A stretch of 64,000 bases of DNA from Kroppenstedtia sanguinis. Lineage in GTDB: Bacteria > Bacillota > Bacilli > Thermoactinomycetales > DSM-45169. The notes below the pieces were generated by a model. The model did not search any database. It had not been told where the DNA came from and was given only the letters and a program-made list of their open reading frames with translations. The stretch spans positions 1 through 64,000 of the forward strand of contig NZ_JBNPXF010000009.1 of NCBI RefSeq assembly GCF_050433445.1, read 5' to 3'. The position numbers and the translations under genes were made by a program. This document shows positions 26,597 through 35,199 of this stretch, piece after piece. Position 1 is the stretch's first letter. Every line of letters begins with the position of its first letter.

Positions 26597-28498
26597 TCAC
26601 GAGTCCATAGTTTTGGCCCTGCGGGACACAACCCACAGCAGGAGGGTAACAACTAGGAAAACAGCAAGGGAAACCAGCTGATTTTCCGTGGCCACTTGGC
26701 CTTCCGGACTCATCCATTCGAAGAAAATCAGGGCGGCGATGATGACTCCTACCAGGGATTCCCCAGCGATCAGCCCGGAGGCGAACAGGGTCCCAGTGTT
26801 TTGCCGCGCTTTGCGCAAGGGTTCCTCCTTGCTGGACCAGTCGATCAGCCAGCGAATCAGCCCGCCGATCATCACCGGGGCGCTGATATGAACGGGAAGA
26901 TACAGGCCCACGGCCACCACCAGCGAATTCATGCCAAGAAACTCAATCACAACCGCTGTGGCCGCACCCAAGAAGATCAGGTCCCAGGGCAGATTCCCCG
27001 CCATCAACCCTTCAATGATAATCTTCATCAGTACCCCTTTGGGAGCTGGCAGCTCCTTAGAACCCATCCCAAAGGAAGCGTCCATCACTACCAGCACAAA
27101 GCCGATGACCAAACTGGAGGCAACGACACCGATCATCATCGCTACTTGTTGTTTCCAGGGAGTCCCCCCCACCAGATAACCGGTCTTCAGATCTTGGGAA
27201 ATATCACCGGCAACAGCTAAGGCCGTACAGATGATTGCACCCACGGTCAAGGAGGCGATCATTCCGCCGGTACCGGTCAGGCCCGTCATCTTGAAGATGA
27301 CGGTTACGATCAGTATCGTCGCAATGGTCATACCGGATACAGGAGAGGAGGAGCTCCCTACAATCCCCACGATTCGGGAAGCCACTGCGACAAAGAGAAA
27401 GCCGAAGATCGCGATGGAGATCGCCCCGATGATGCCTACATTCGTTACAGGAGCAAAAGCGATGATCAAGACCAGGGCTAACACACCCAGGATCACCGAG
27501 GTAAAAGGGATGTCCCGATCTGTACGCTCCACCAATCCCTGTCCTCCCACTGAGGAGCCCCGAAGGCCACGAGCAGTATCTCCAATGGAACGAACCAAGG
27601 TGGGAAGGGTCTTTACCAGCGTGATTAGACCAGCGACAGCGACGGCACCCGCACCGATGTAATTAATATATCCACTCCAGATCCCCCAAGCATCCAATTT
27701 GGAGATCGGCTGATCCGCAGGAAAGAGCGTCTGAGTCGACCCGCCCCCGAAGAAAGATATCATCGGAATAAATACAATCCAGGCCAGTAAGCCGCCGGCG
27801 ATCATTTGACCAGCGATCCGGGGACCGATGATAAATCCAACGCCCAGCAGGGAAGGGAGCGTATCCATCCCCACCACCGCGTTCTTCACCTTGGCGATGG
27901 AAGTCTCAATCTCCGTCTTGAAGAGAAACCAGCCATCGCCGAGGGCTTTGACTAAACCTCCCACCAAAAAGCCGGACAGAACCAGCCGCGCATTTTTCCC
28001 TCCAGTTTCCCCGGATTTCAAAACCTCTGCACAGGCTGTCCCTTCTGGATAAGGCAGGTTTTGATGTTCATTGACAATCAACATGCGTCGCAGGGGCACC
28101 ATCATAAACACGCCCAGAAATCCACCAGTCAACACAATAAATGCGATCATCGCCTGGCTGGGCTGCAAATCCCACAGAAACAGGGCAGGAAGTGTGAAGA
28201 CCGCCCCTGCTCCGATCGCTTCACCTGCGGTGGTCATGGTCTGAACAATGTTATTCTCCAGGATCGATTCCCGGCGGAAAATTCCACGCAGGATGGCCAT
28301 CGAAATCACTGCAGCCGGAATCGAAGCACTCACTGTCAAGCCCACTTTCAGCCCCAGATAGGCGTTAGCGGCTCCAAACACCACTGCTAGCACGATCCCC
28401 AGCAGAACCGCGAGCAGAGTTAATTCCGGCAAAGATTTGGAAGATGGCACATAGGGAACAAATCCCGTGGAAGACTGCTTATTATGATCGCGACTCAT
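26597..28498 (-). CDS. OPT family oligopeptide transporter
   Basis: A 633-residue polytopic protein (about 14-16 helices) of the OPT family, proton-coupled peptide importers. Recognisable blocks: LGLKVGLTVSASIPAAVISM near residue 47, NIVQTMTTAGEAIGAGAVFT near 83, PYPEGTACAEVLKSGE near 148, and LKTGYLVGGTPWKQQ near 435. AAGGGG precedes the ATG. Followed directly by a pqqD-like gene. The upstream gap 28499-28963 holds an AT-rich promoter region and one hairpin, no gene. Confidence 0.9.
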   Translation of the reverse strand: MSRDHNKQSSTGFVPYVPSSKSLPELTLLAVLLGIVLAVVFGAANAYLGLKVGLTVSASIPAAVISMAILRGIFRRESILENNIVQTMTTAGEAIGAGAVFTLPALFLWDLQPSQAMIAFIVLTGGFLGVFMMVPLRRMLIVNEHQNLPYPEGTACAEVLKSGETGGKNARLVLSGFLVGGLVKALGDGWFLFKTEIETSIAKVKNAVVGMDTLPSLLGVGFIIGPRIAGQMIAGGLLAWIVFIPMISFFGGGSTQTLFPADQPISKLDAWGIWSGYINYIGAGAVAVAGLITLVKTLPTLVRSIGDTARGLRGSSVGGQGLVERTDRDIPFTSVILGVLALVLIIAFAPVTNVGIIGAISIAIFGFLFVAVASRIVGIVGSSSSPVSGMTIATILIVTVIFKMTGLTGTGGMIASLTVGAIICTALAVAGDISQDLKTGYLVGGTPWKQQVAMMIGVVASSLVIGFVLVVMDASFGMGSKELPAPKGVLMKIIIEGLMAGNLPWDLIFLGAATAVVIEFLGMNSLVVAVGLYLPVHISAPVMIGGLIRWLIDWSSKEEPLRKARQNTGTLFASGLIAGESLVGVIIAALIFFEWMSPEGQVATENQLVSLAVFLVVTLLLWVVSRRAKTMDS

Positions 28499-28668
28499 CC
28501 ATAACCCCTTCTTCTTTTTAAATTGATAAATTTCTCAATAATTACAGATATAGATATCTATAATATAAAAATTGGATTAATAAAAAGGATACCACCCCAA
28601 ATCCTTCGTATACAAGAGAAATGGCAAAATGCTTCCATTAGCACAATTAGGAAAACTTCCCTATCAAA

Positions 28669-28694
28669 AACCCGTTCCCATGAAGGAACGGGTT
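28669..28694 (-). terminator. Hairpin in the 28.5-29 kb gap
   Basis: AACCCGTTCC / GGAACGGGTT stem, followed on the minus strand by TTTTTGAT. It would stop minus-strand transcription from 28.7-28.9 kb before the OPT gene; no gene precedes it, so it could belong to a small RNA or act as an attenuator. Confidence 0.55.
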
Positions 28695-28963
28695 GTGGCG
28701 AAACGCCTAGAAGAGTAGTAATTTACCTCGATCTTGGACGATTTTTTCAAGTGAAAAAAACCTTCACAAGGAGGGTGGAGTTTCCCATATAACGTTGGCT
28801 CGCCAGAACAAACGAAACAATAGGTGAAACCCCATCCCGACCATCCAAGATCCATGTAACACCACGCTTCTAGTACGGCTATAGATGGATTGGAGCGGAT
28901 TCAAGGGAGTCCAACAGAGTCGACTGATGAACAGACTCCGACTCCAGTAAATACCCATGAGAG

Positions 28964-29164
28964 CAGGCGTGTCGATTAGCCATATTTAGGAAGGAGATTA
29001 GGTCGGGATGGTGGGACGGTGAAAAGCCTTTGCGCTCTTTGCAAGAGATCGGAGCGGCCCACCATCCCCGTCCTCTCAAGCCATATTTTACGATGGGGGC
29101 ATTGGGAAGAGCGAAAAGGTCGTTTCGCTCCCACCATCCACTTGATGGTTCATCAACATCCCAA
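28964..29164 (-). mobile_element. MITE copy 4 (short type, about 201 bp, reversed)
   Basis: Begins CAGGCGTGTCGATTAGCC; the right end is slightly degenerate (CATCAACATCCCAA). Flanks match at 8 of 9 positions (CCATGAGAG at 28955-28963, ACATGAGAG at 29165-29173). Confidence 0.85.
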
Positions 29165-29194
29165 ACATGAGAGACATCCGCCCTCTTAGCAATA

Positions 29195-30559
29195 CTAAAG
29201 ACTCTCTTTCAACTGGAGCCAGTAATAGCAAAGGGTAAGCAGCCCTTTATCAAAATTTCGAAGAGAAAAATACTCATTGGGCCCGTGTACATTTCCGTCA
29301 GGAAGGCCAAATCCCATTAGAACGACAGGAATCTCAAACTGGCGAGCCAGCGTTTCCACCACTGGAATCGAGCCACCGGCACGGATCCAATGACATGGAA
29401 CCCCATATACATGTTCATAAGCTTCAGCTGCAAGCCGAATGGCAGGATGATTGATAGGAGTCATGTACGGTTTATATCCGGAGTCCTCTGCTGTCACCGT
29501 CACTTTTACACCTGGAAGGGCGTGCGCTAGAATATGCTTTTCCAATCGGCGGAAGATGACTTGAGGATCTTGCTCAGGAACCAAGCGACAAGTCACATGG
29601 GCATGTGCAGTGCTGGGAATGATCGTCTGCTCGCCTCCCCCACGGACTCCATGGATCTCCAAAGTAGGGCGAGCCCAAGCCCGCTCCAACATGGTATACC
29701 CTTCCTCTCCGAACAATTCCGGTACGTTCAGACGTTGGGCCCACTCAGTATCTCTAAAAGGAAGCCCGGCCCATGCTTCACGCTCCTCCTTTGTCACCGG
29801 CAATACTTCATCGTAAAAACCTTCCACAGCGATTCTTCCGTTGTCTTTCCTCATGCTGGACAACAGATGTACCAGTGCATGAAGGGGATTCTGCACGGCA
29901 CCCCCATAAATGGAGCCCGACGGCAGACCCATTGCCGGACCCTGTACATCGATTTGAACACCGAGCAGGCCTCTCAACCCGTAACAGACAGCCGGTTGAT
30001 TTTCACCAAGCATCGCCGTGTCTGATATCACCACCCAATCCGCCTGCAAAAGATCTGGATTGGCTTGCAGAAAAGGCGAGAAACTGGGGCTGCCAATCTC
30101 CTCCTCCCCTTCGATGCAAAATTTAATGTTGAAAGGGAGACGGCCTTTTAACTCCAATAATGCTTCGATCGCTTTGATATGCAGAAAAATCTGCCCTTTA
30201 TTGTCGCTGGCCCCACGTCCGAACAGTTTTCCCTCCCGAATCTCAGGCTGGAAAGGAGGACTTTTCCAAAGTTCCATGGGTTCAGCGGGTTGAACATCAT
30301 AATGGCCGTAAACCAGAACCGTCGGGCCATCGGGAGCATGTAACCAGTCGCCGTACACGATCGGGTAACCTCCCGCCGCAAACTCTTGCACATGTTCCAA
30401 ACCCGCCTGGTGCAGAAGCCTGGCGACATGTTCAGCACAATGGAACATCTCCTTGCGGCCATCCGAGCCGGTACTCACACTGGGAATGCGGATAAAATCT
30501 TTCAGCTCTTCCAGGAGCTTGGCCCGTTTACCACTGAAATAGAGATGGATGAGTTCCAT
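29195..30559 (-). CDS. M20 family dipeptidase
   Basis: A 454-residue zinc-dependent metallopeptidase. Metal ligands: YGHYDVQPAEP (His near residue 85), GRGASDNKGQ (Asp near 117), EGEEEIGSP (general-base Glu and bridging Glu near 150) and the C-terminal VHGPNEYF. The conserved SDNKG and DVQP motifs mark the subfamily of dipeptidases active on unprotected di- and tripeptides (PepV/CNDP type). It could digest peptides brought in by the Opp and OPT systems. ATG 30559 has AAAAGGAG about 10 bases upstream. Confidence 0.88.
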   Translation of the reverse strand: MELIHLYFSGKRAKLLEELKDFIRIPSVSTGSDGRKEMFHCAEHVARLLHQAGLEHVQEFAAGGYPIVYGDWLHAPDGPTVLVYGHYDVQPAEPMELWKSPPFQPEIREGKLFGRGASDNKGQIFLHIKAIEALLELKGRLPFNIKFCIEGEEEIGSPSFSPFLQANPDLLQADWVVISDTAMLGENQPAVCYGLRGLLGVQIDVQGPAMGLPSGSIYGGAVQNPLHALVHLLSSMRKDNGRIAVEGFYDEVLPVTKEEREAWAGLPFRDTEWAQRLNVPELFGEEGYTMLERAWARPTLEIHGVRGGGEQTIIPSTAHAHVTCRLVPEQDPQVIFRRLEKHILAHALPGVKVTVTAEDSGYKPYMTPINHPAIRLAAEAYEHVYGVPCHWIRAGGSIPVVETLARQFEIPVVLMGFGLPDGNVHGPNEYFSLRNFDKGLLTLCYYWLQLKESL

Positions 30560-30670
30560 CCCAACGATCACTCCTTTTGCGATCTTTGATCCTATGAACC
30601 CTTTCCTTCCAATGTTAAACTTTCAATATAGACAGGCGGGATCCTGCTCACCAATCGATGTCATTCTAAA

Positions 30671-30829
30671 ACCCAAAGTTAAGGAAGCACCATAGGCACT
30701 ACAATCTTGACGGGCTGAAGCCCGAAATTAAGGAAGCACCACAGGCACTACAATCTTGACGGGCTGAAGCCCGAAATTAAGGAAGCACCACAGGCACTAC
30801 AATCTTAAGGGGCTGAAGCCCAACGTTAA
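30671..30829 (+). repeat. Stand-alone array of three 49-bp repeats
   Basis: Three tandem units, beginning at 30681, 30730 and 30779 with AAGGAAGCACCA and containing GGCACTACAATCTT and the hairpin GGGCTGAAGCCC. The same unit occurs inside long-type MITEs (copies 1, 6, 12, 14) in one to three copies. Here no CAGG ends are present. The rest of the 430-base gap (30560-30995) holds the glcD leader. Confidence 0.88.
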
Positions 30830-30995
30830 GGAATTTATCCCGCTCAGGGGAAAAGTCTGCTGAGAGAACATTTGGAATGTGGCAAATCCAATCAAGTTTT
30901 AAGGGACGACATCGGAGCGACCGGCACCTATACTTGTCAGGGAAATTTTCTGTAATCCATCATCTTCTGTTTTGAACGAAAGGAAGGGACCTCTC

Positions 30996-32405
30996 ATGAT
31001 ATCTCCTGAAATCCAGGCAGAGCTGACGGCGATCGTGGGAGAGGAGCGGTTTCGGACAGATCCCGAAAGTCGGATCAGCCATTCCTACGACGCCACCCCC
31101 CTGTACCAAACCCTTCCCGCCGGGGTGATCTATCCCACTTCCACCGAGGAGGTGCAGGACATCCTGCGTATCGCTTCCAAACATTCCATGCCCATAGTCG
31201 GGCGCGGTTCGGGAAGCAATCTGAGTGCAGATACGGTGCCTCCCGAGGACGGGCTGGTCATGGTGATGACCCATATGAACCGGATCCTCGAGCTGGATCG
31301 GGAAAACCACACGATCACTGTCCAGCCCGGCGTCTACACGCAAAAGATCCACGACACGGTGGAGAAGGAAGGGCTCTTCTATCCCCCAGATCCCAGTAGC
31401 ATGGCGATTTCCACCATTGGTGGCAATATCGCCGAGTGCTCCGGTGGTTTGCGAGGCCTCAAATATGGGACGACCAAGGATTATGTGCTCGGTTTGGAAG
31501 CCGTCTTAGCCAACGGCGAGAGAATCCAAACTGGGGGCAAACTATACAAGGATGTGGCTGGCTATGACCTGACCAAGTTACTGGTGGGGTCGGAAGGAAC
31601 CCTGGCCATCATCACGGAAGCCACACTGAAGTTGATCCCCCTGCCGGAGAGTCGACGAGCGCTGGTAGCCCATTACACCGATCTGGATACAGCCGCCCGC
31701 ACTGTCTCCCATATTCTTTCCGAGGGAATCATCCCTTGCACCCTTGAATTTATGGATCAGAAAACGATTCAGGTCGTGGAAGAGTATGCCCATATCGGGC
31801 TACCCAAAGAGATGGCAGCGATTCTGCTGATTGAGCAGGACGGCCCCCCTGTAGTAGTGGAACAGGATCTCCGACGAATCCGAGAGATCTGTCACGAAAA
31901 TGGAGCTACTCATCTGGATGTGGCTCAAACGGAAGCGGAGGGAACTCGAGTGATGGCCGCCCGCCGCAACGCTTTGGCCGCCTTGGCCCGTCTCCGCCCC
32001 ACCTTGATCCTGGAGGATACCACCGTTCCTCGTTCGGAAATTGCATCCATGGTGCGGGAGATCAACCGCATTGCCGACCAATATCAACTGAACATCTGCA
32101 CCTTCGGCCACGCCGGGGATGGCAATCTGCATCCCACTCTGCTGACAGACGCCCGAGATCCCAATGAGATCCAGCGGGGGGAACAGGCCTTTGCAGATAT
32201 TTTTGCCGCGGCCATCCGCCTCGGCGGGACCATCACCGGCGAACATGGAGTGGGCTTGGCCAAAGCTCCTTATCTGGAGTGGAAAACAGGCCGCATCGCC
32301 CTCGAGGTGATGAAAGGCATCAAAAAAGCCTTTGATCCCCAGGGAATCCTTAATCCCGGCAAAATCTTCACTGACACCCCTTCCAGAGAAAGGGGGAAAG
32401 CCTGA
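30996..32405 (+). CDS. glcD: Glycolate oxidase FAD-linked subunit
   Basis: A 469-residue flavoprotein of the vanillyl-alcohol oxidase fold that oxidises glycolate (or D-lactate) to glyoxylate (pyruvate). FAD-binding segments: GRGSGSNLSADTVP near residue 68, PPDPSSMAISTIGGNIAECS near 130 and the C-terminal TFGHAGDGNLHP near 370 and GEHGVGLAKAPYL near 415. ATG 30996 follows AAGGAAGGG. It shares one base with glcF (TGATG). A glcE gene is missing, as in many Gram-positives. Confidence 0.9.
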   Translation: MISPEIQAELTAIVGEERFRTDPESRISHSYDATPLYQTLPAGVIYPTSTEEVQDILRIASKHSMPIVGRGSGSNLSADTVPPEDGLVMVMTHMNRILELDRENHTITVQPGVYTQKIHDTVEKEGLFYPPDPSSMAISTIGGNIAECSGGLRGLKYGTTKDYVLGLEAVLANGERIQTGGKLYKDVAGYDLTKLLVGSEGTLAIITEATLKLIPLPESRRALVAHYTDLDTAARTVSHILSEGIIPCTLEFMDQKTIQVVEEYAHIGLPKEMAAILLIEQDGPPVVVEQDLRRIREICHENGATHLDVAQTEAEGTRVMAARRNALAALARLRPTLILEDTTVPRSEIASMVREINRIADQYQLNICTFGHAGDGNLHPTLLTDARDPNEIQRGEQAFADIFAAAIRLGGTITGEHGVGLAKAPYLEWKTGRIALEVMKGIKKAFDPQGILNPGKIFTDTPSRERGKA

Positions 32406-33760
32406 TGGCCACAGTTCCGAAGAAGGAACCCAGGACCCCCACTGATTCCCCCTGGGGAGCCATGGAAGAAAGACTGAAATTGACCTTGGATCCAGACCAA
32501 TTGACCCAGTGTATGCGCTGCGGATTTTGCCTGCCTTCCTGTCCCACTTACAGGGAAACAGGCCAGGAAGCGGCTTCGCCTCGGGGAAGGATCGCCCTGA
32601 TGAAAGCGGTAAATGACGGTTTGATGACTCCGGATAAAACCTTTGCGGACCAGATGAGCTACTGTCTCGGTTGTCGTGCCTGTGAAACGGCCTGCCCGGC
32701 GGATGTGAAGTTCGGCCACCTCCTGGAACAGTCTCGGGCTGCCATCCATGAGCATTCCCCCCGTCCTCGTCACACCCACTGGATGGAAAACTTTTTCTTT
32801 CGTCATTTCTTTCCTCATCGGCGGCGTCTTCAGCTCGCTGGGATGCTGATGGCTTTCTATCAAAAATCCGGACTCCGCTGGCTCTTCCATCGAACCGGTC
32901 TGGCCAAAGTGTTCCTCCCTGAACACCTACGTCAGATGGATGAAGTATTGCCTGATGCCAGTTCCAGAGGCGTGGTGGAACGTTCTGGTACCTTTATTCC
33001 TGCCCAAGGGGAATTCCGGGGCCGAGTCGGCCTGTTTCGGGGTTGCATCATGGATGTGGCTTTTGCCGAGACCAATCGCAACACAGCCGAATTGTTGGCC
33101 GCTGCCGGTTATGAGGTGGTGATCCCTGAAAACCAGACCTGTTGTGGCGCTCTCCAGGCTCACGGTGGCGATGAAAAACAAGCCAAAGAGCAAGCCCGAG
33201 CCAATCTGCATGCTTTCAAAGAAGCAAAAGTCGATTGGATCGCCTCCAATGCTGGCGGATGCGGCGCCCAGTTGGTCGAGGTTCCCTACCTATTGCGAGA
33301 TGAACCTGAATACGCCGAAGAAGCGCGCCAGTTTGGCGATCGGGTTCGTGACATCAGCCAACTGTTGGCAATAGGCAATCCCCTGCCTCTGGGTAAAGTG
33401 GATGCTTCCGTCACTTATCAAGATTCCTGCCACCTGCGAAACGGGATGCAAGTCTCTCAGGAGCCGCGACAACTGCTCTCATCCATACCGGGAACCCGGT
33501 ATGTAAACCTCGTCGAAGCGGACCGTTGTTGTGGCTCCGCTGGCATCTACAACCTCACACATCCAGAGACATCGATGAGGATTCTCGATGAGAAGATGGA
33601 ACATGTAGAATCCACTTCAGCTGATCTCCTCGTCACCACCAACCCCGGCTGTCTCCTGCAGATGAAGCTGGGCATCCAACGCTCCGGATTGGAAAATCGC
33701 ATGCAGGCCGTCCACCTGGTCGACCTCCTGGCAGAGTCGGTCCGCAAAGGGACGGGCTGA
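32405..33760 (+). CDS. glcF: Glycolate oxidase iron-sulfur subunit
   Basis: A 451-residue protein: two ferredoxin-type [4Fe-4S] clusters near the N terminus (CMRCGFCLPSCPTY, CLGCRACETACPADV) and two CCG domains (NQTCCGALQAHGG near residue 245; DSCHLRNGM and ADRCCGSAGIYN near 340 and 370). It carries electrons from GlcD to the quinone pool. The start overlaps the glcD stop, so translation is coupled. Ends at a terminator. Confidence 0.9.
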   Translation: MATVPKKEPRTPTDSPWGAMEERLKLTLDPDQLTQCMRCGFCLPSCPTYRETGQEAASPRGRIALMKAVNDGLMTPDKTFADQMSYCLGCRACETACPADVKFGHLLEQSRAAIHEHSPRPRHTHWMENFFFRHFFPHRRRLQLAGMLMAFYQKSGLRWLFHRTGLAKVFLPEHLRQMDEVLPDASSRGVVERSGTFIPAQGEFRGRVGLFRGCIMDVAFAETNRNTAELLAAAGYEVVIPENQTCCGALQAHGGDEKQAKEQARANLHAFKEAKVDWIASNAGGCGAQLVEVPYLLRDEPEYAEEARQFGDRVRDISQLLAIGNPLPLGKVDASVTYQDSCHLRNGMQVSQEPRQLLSSIPGTRYVNLVEADRCCGSAGIYNLTHPETSMRILDEKMEHVESTSADLLVTTNPGCLLQMKLGIQRSGLENRMQAVHLVDLLAESVRKGTG

Positions 33761-33763
33761 CGA

Positions 33764-33792
33764 TAAAAGTGACCCTAACCAGGTCACTTTTA
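33764..33792 (+). terminator. Terminator after glcF
   Basis: TAAAAGTGACC / GGTCACTTTTA hairpin within three bases of the glcF stop. Confidence 0.85.
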
Positions 33793-33981
33793 GCAAGATC
33801 TATTCACTTTAATCCAACAGAAATATATTTCATCTCCAGATACTCATCGATCCCCCAGCGGCCTCCCGAGGCCGCTTTACCTCACTCCGCCGAAGGAGGT
33901 TGGTCGTGAAGGGCATCCTGCCATTGACACCGACACTCCCCATTCAGCCTCCTCATTGCCAAGGGAGAGCCGGTTTTCGAA

Positions 33982-35073
33982 TCACGGCGACCACTTGAAC
34001 AGTCGGTCGTCTTCCTTTTTGGGAGTTCCTCTTCCATCTGTATTGTTGGTCAGCACATACAAATCTCCCTCCACAGCCACAATGTCCCGCAGGCGCCCTT
34101 TTCCGGTGAAGAGCTGCCCTGTCCGCTGTTTTTTCGTGGCAAAAAAGCGAATCTGTTCCCCGCGAAGCCCGGCGATGTACAGCTTACCATCCAGGGAGGC
34201 CAGTCCCGAAGGAGCCCAGGTGCGTTCCCCTGATTGGTACTGAGGGGAGACCATCCCTTTCTTTTTTTCATCTCCGGTGATCAGCGGCCATCCATAGTTT
34301 TTTCCCGCTTCAATCCGATTGATCTCATCCCGACCGGATTCGTCTCCCGATGGGCCATGTTCTGCACTGTAGAGAACCCCATCCTCCGTCCAGGACAAAC
34401 CCTGGGGATTTCGATGTCCATAGCTGTAGACGAGGGAGCCGGGAAACGGATTATCCTTCGGAACAGAGCCATCCGGGTTCATGCGCAGAATTTTGCCCCC
34501 GAGACTGTCCAAATTCTGGGCGTTCTTCTCCTCTCCCCCATCCCCCGTTGTAATGTATAATTTCTCGTCGGGACCGATGGCCAATCTTCCTCCGTTGTGG
34601 ATAAATCCGCCTGGAATCCCCTCCAATAAAGCTTTCTGCTCCTTCCAAACCCCGTCCTCCCGTTTCAACAAGATCACGCGGTTTTTCCGATTCTCTCCCT
34701 CCTGGTAGGTATGATAGGCGTATAACAGGCCGTTGTTTTCAAAATCCGCATGTGTCGCAATCCCAAGGAATCCACCCTCCCCTTCATGATGAACCTTTTT
34801 GTTCAGTTTCAACTTTTGTCGGACCGGCTTCCCCTTGGGGCGGTCCACTTCAACGATCGCCCCACCGCGTTCACTGATATAAAAATGCTGTTGGGTCGCC
34901 ATTAGCGACCACGGAACACGTAGTCCGGTCACAACATCCTTCGCCCTTGCTTTTTCCTTCTGGGATTCCACGGATTGCGGTTTCTCTTTGTCCTCCGGTT
35001 CTCCCTGAGAGGAGGGGGGAGCGCTACAGGAAACCATCAACAGCATCACCAACAGGACTGCGAACCATTTCAT
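33982..35073 (-). CDS. PQQ-dependent sugar dehydrogenase-type lipoprotein
   Basis: A 363-residue lipoprotein (lipobox MLLMVSC, Cys near residue 16) followed by an acidic linker and a six-bladed propeller of the glucose/sorbosone dehydrogenase family: GGFLGIATHADFENNGLLYA, FIHNGGRLAIGPDEKLYITT, YSYGHRNPQGLSW and AEHGPSGDESGRDEIN. The conserved His and Arg residues of the PQQ site are present by motif. It would oxidise aldoses outside the membrane if PQQ is available; no PQQ synthesis genes are in the window. AGGAGGG precedes the ATG. Confidence 0.86.
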   Translation of the reverse strand: MKWFAVLLVMLLMVSCSAPPSSQGEPEDKEKPQSVESQKEKARAKDVVTGLRVPWSLMATQQHFYISERGGAIVEVDRPKGKPVRQKLKLNKKVHHEGEGGFLGIATHADFENNGLLYAYHTYQEGENRKNRVILLKREDGVWKEQKALLEGIPGGFIHNGGRLAIGPDEKLYITTGDGGEEKNAQNLDSLGGKILRMNPDGSVPKDNPFPGSLVYSYGHRNPQGLSWTEDGVLYSAEHGPSGDESGRDEINRIEAGKNYGWPLITGDEKKKGMVSPQYQSGERTWAPSGLASLDGKLYIAGLRGEQIRFFATKKQRTGQLFTGKGRLRDIVAVEGDLYVLTNNTDGRGTPKKEDDRLFKWSP

Positions 35074-35199
35074 CTGCTTTCCCTCCTGAAAAGGCTCTCT
35101 GCTATCCATTTCCCTTTCGGGAAGCAGATTCCTCTCAAAAAAGCCACCCTTCCAATTTTCCGTCAGGAAAAATCCCCCACACAGCCTCCTTCAATAGCA

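Noticed and set aside
30671..30829. CRISPR array
   Set aside because: Three 49-bp units are directly adjacent with no spacers, and the same unit is found inside MITEs.
30840..30995. Glycine riboswitch-like motif before glcD (CTCAGGGGAAAAGTCTGCTGAG)
   Set aside because: One segment is reminiscent of the aptamer but the other conserved parts and a paired second aptamer are missing.
32270..32926. A 218-residue minus-strand frame
   Set aside because: It is antisense across the coupled glcD-glcF junction and has no motif.
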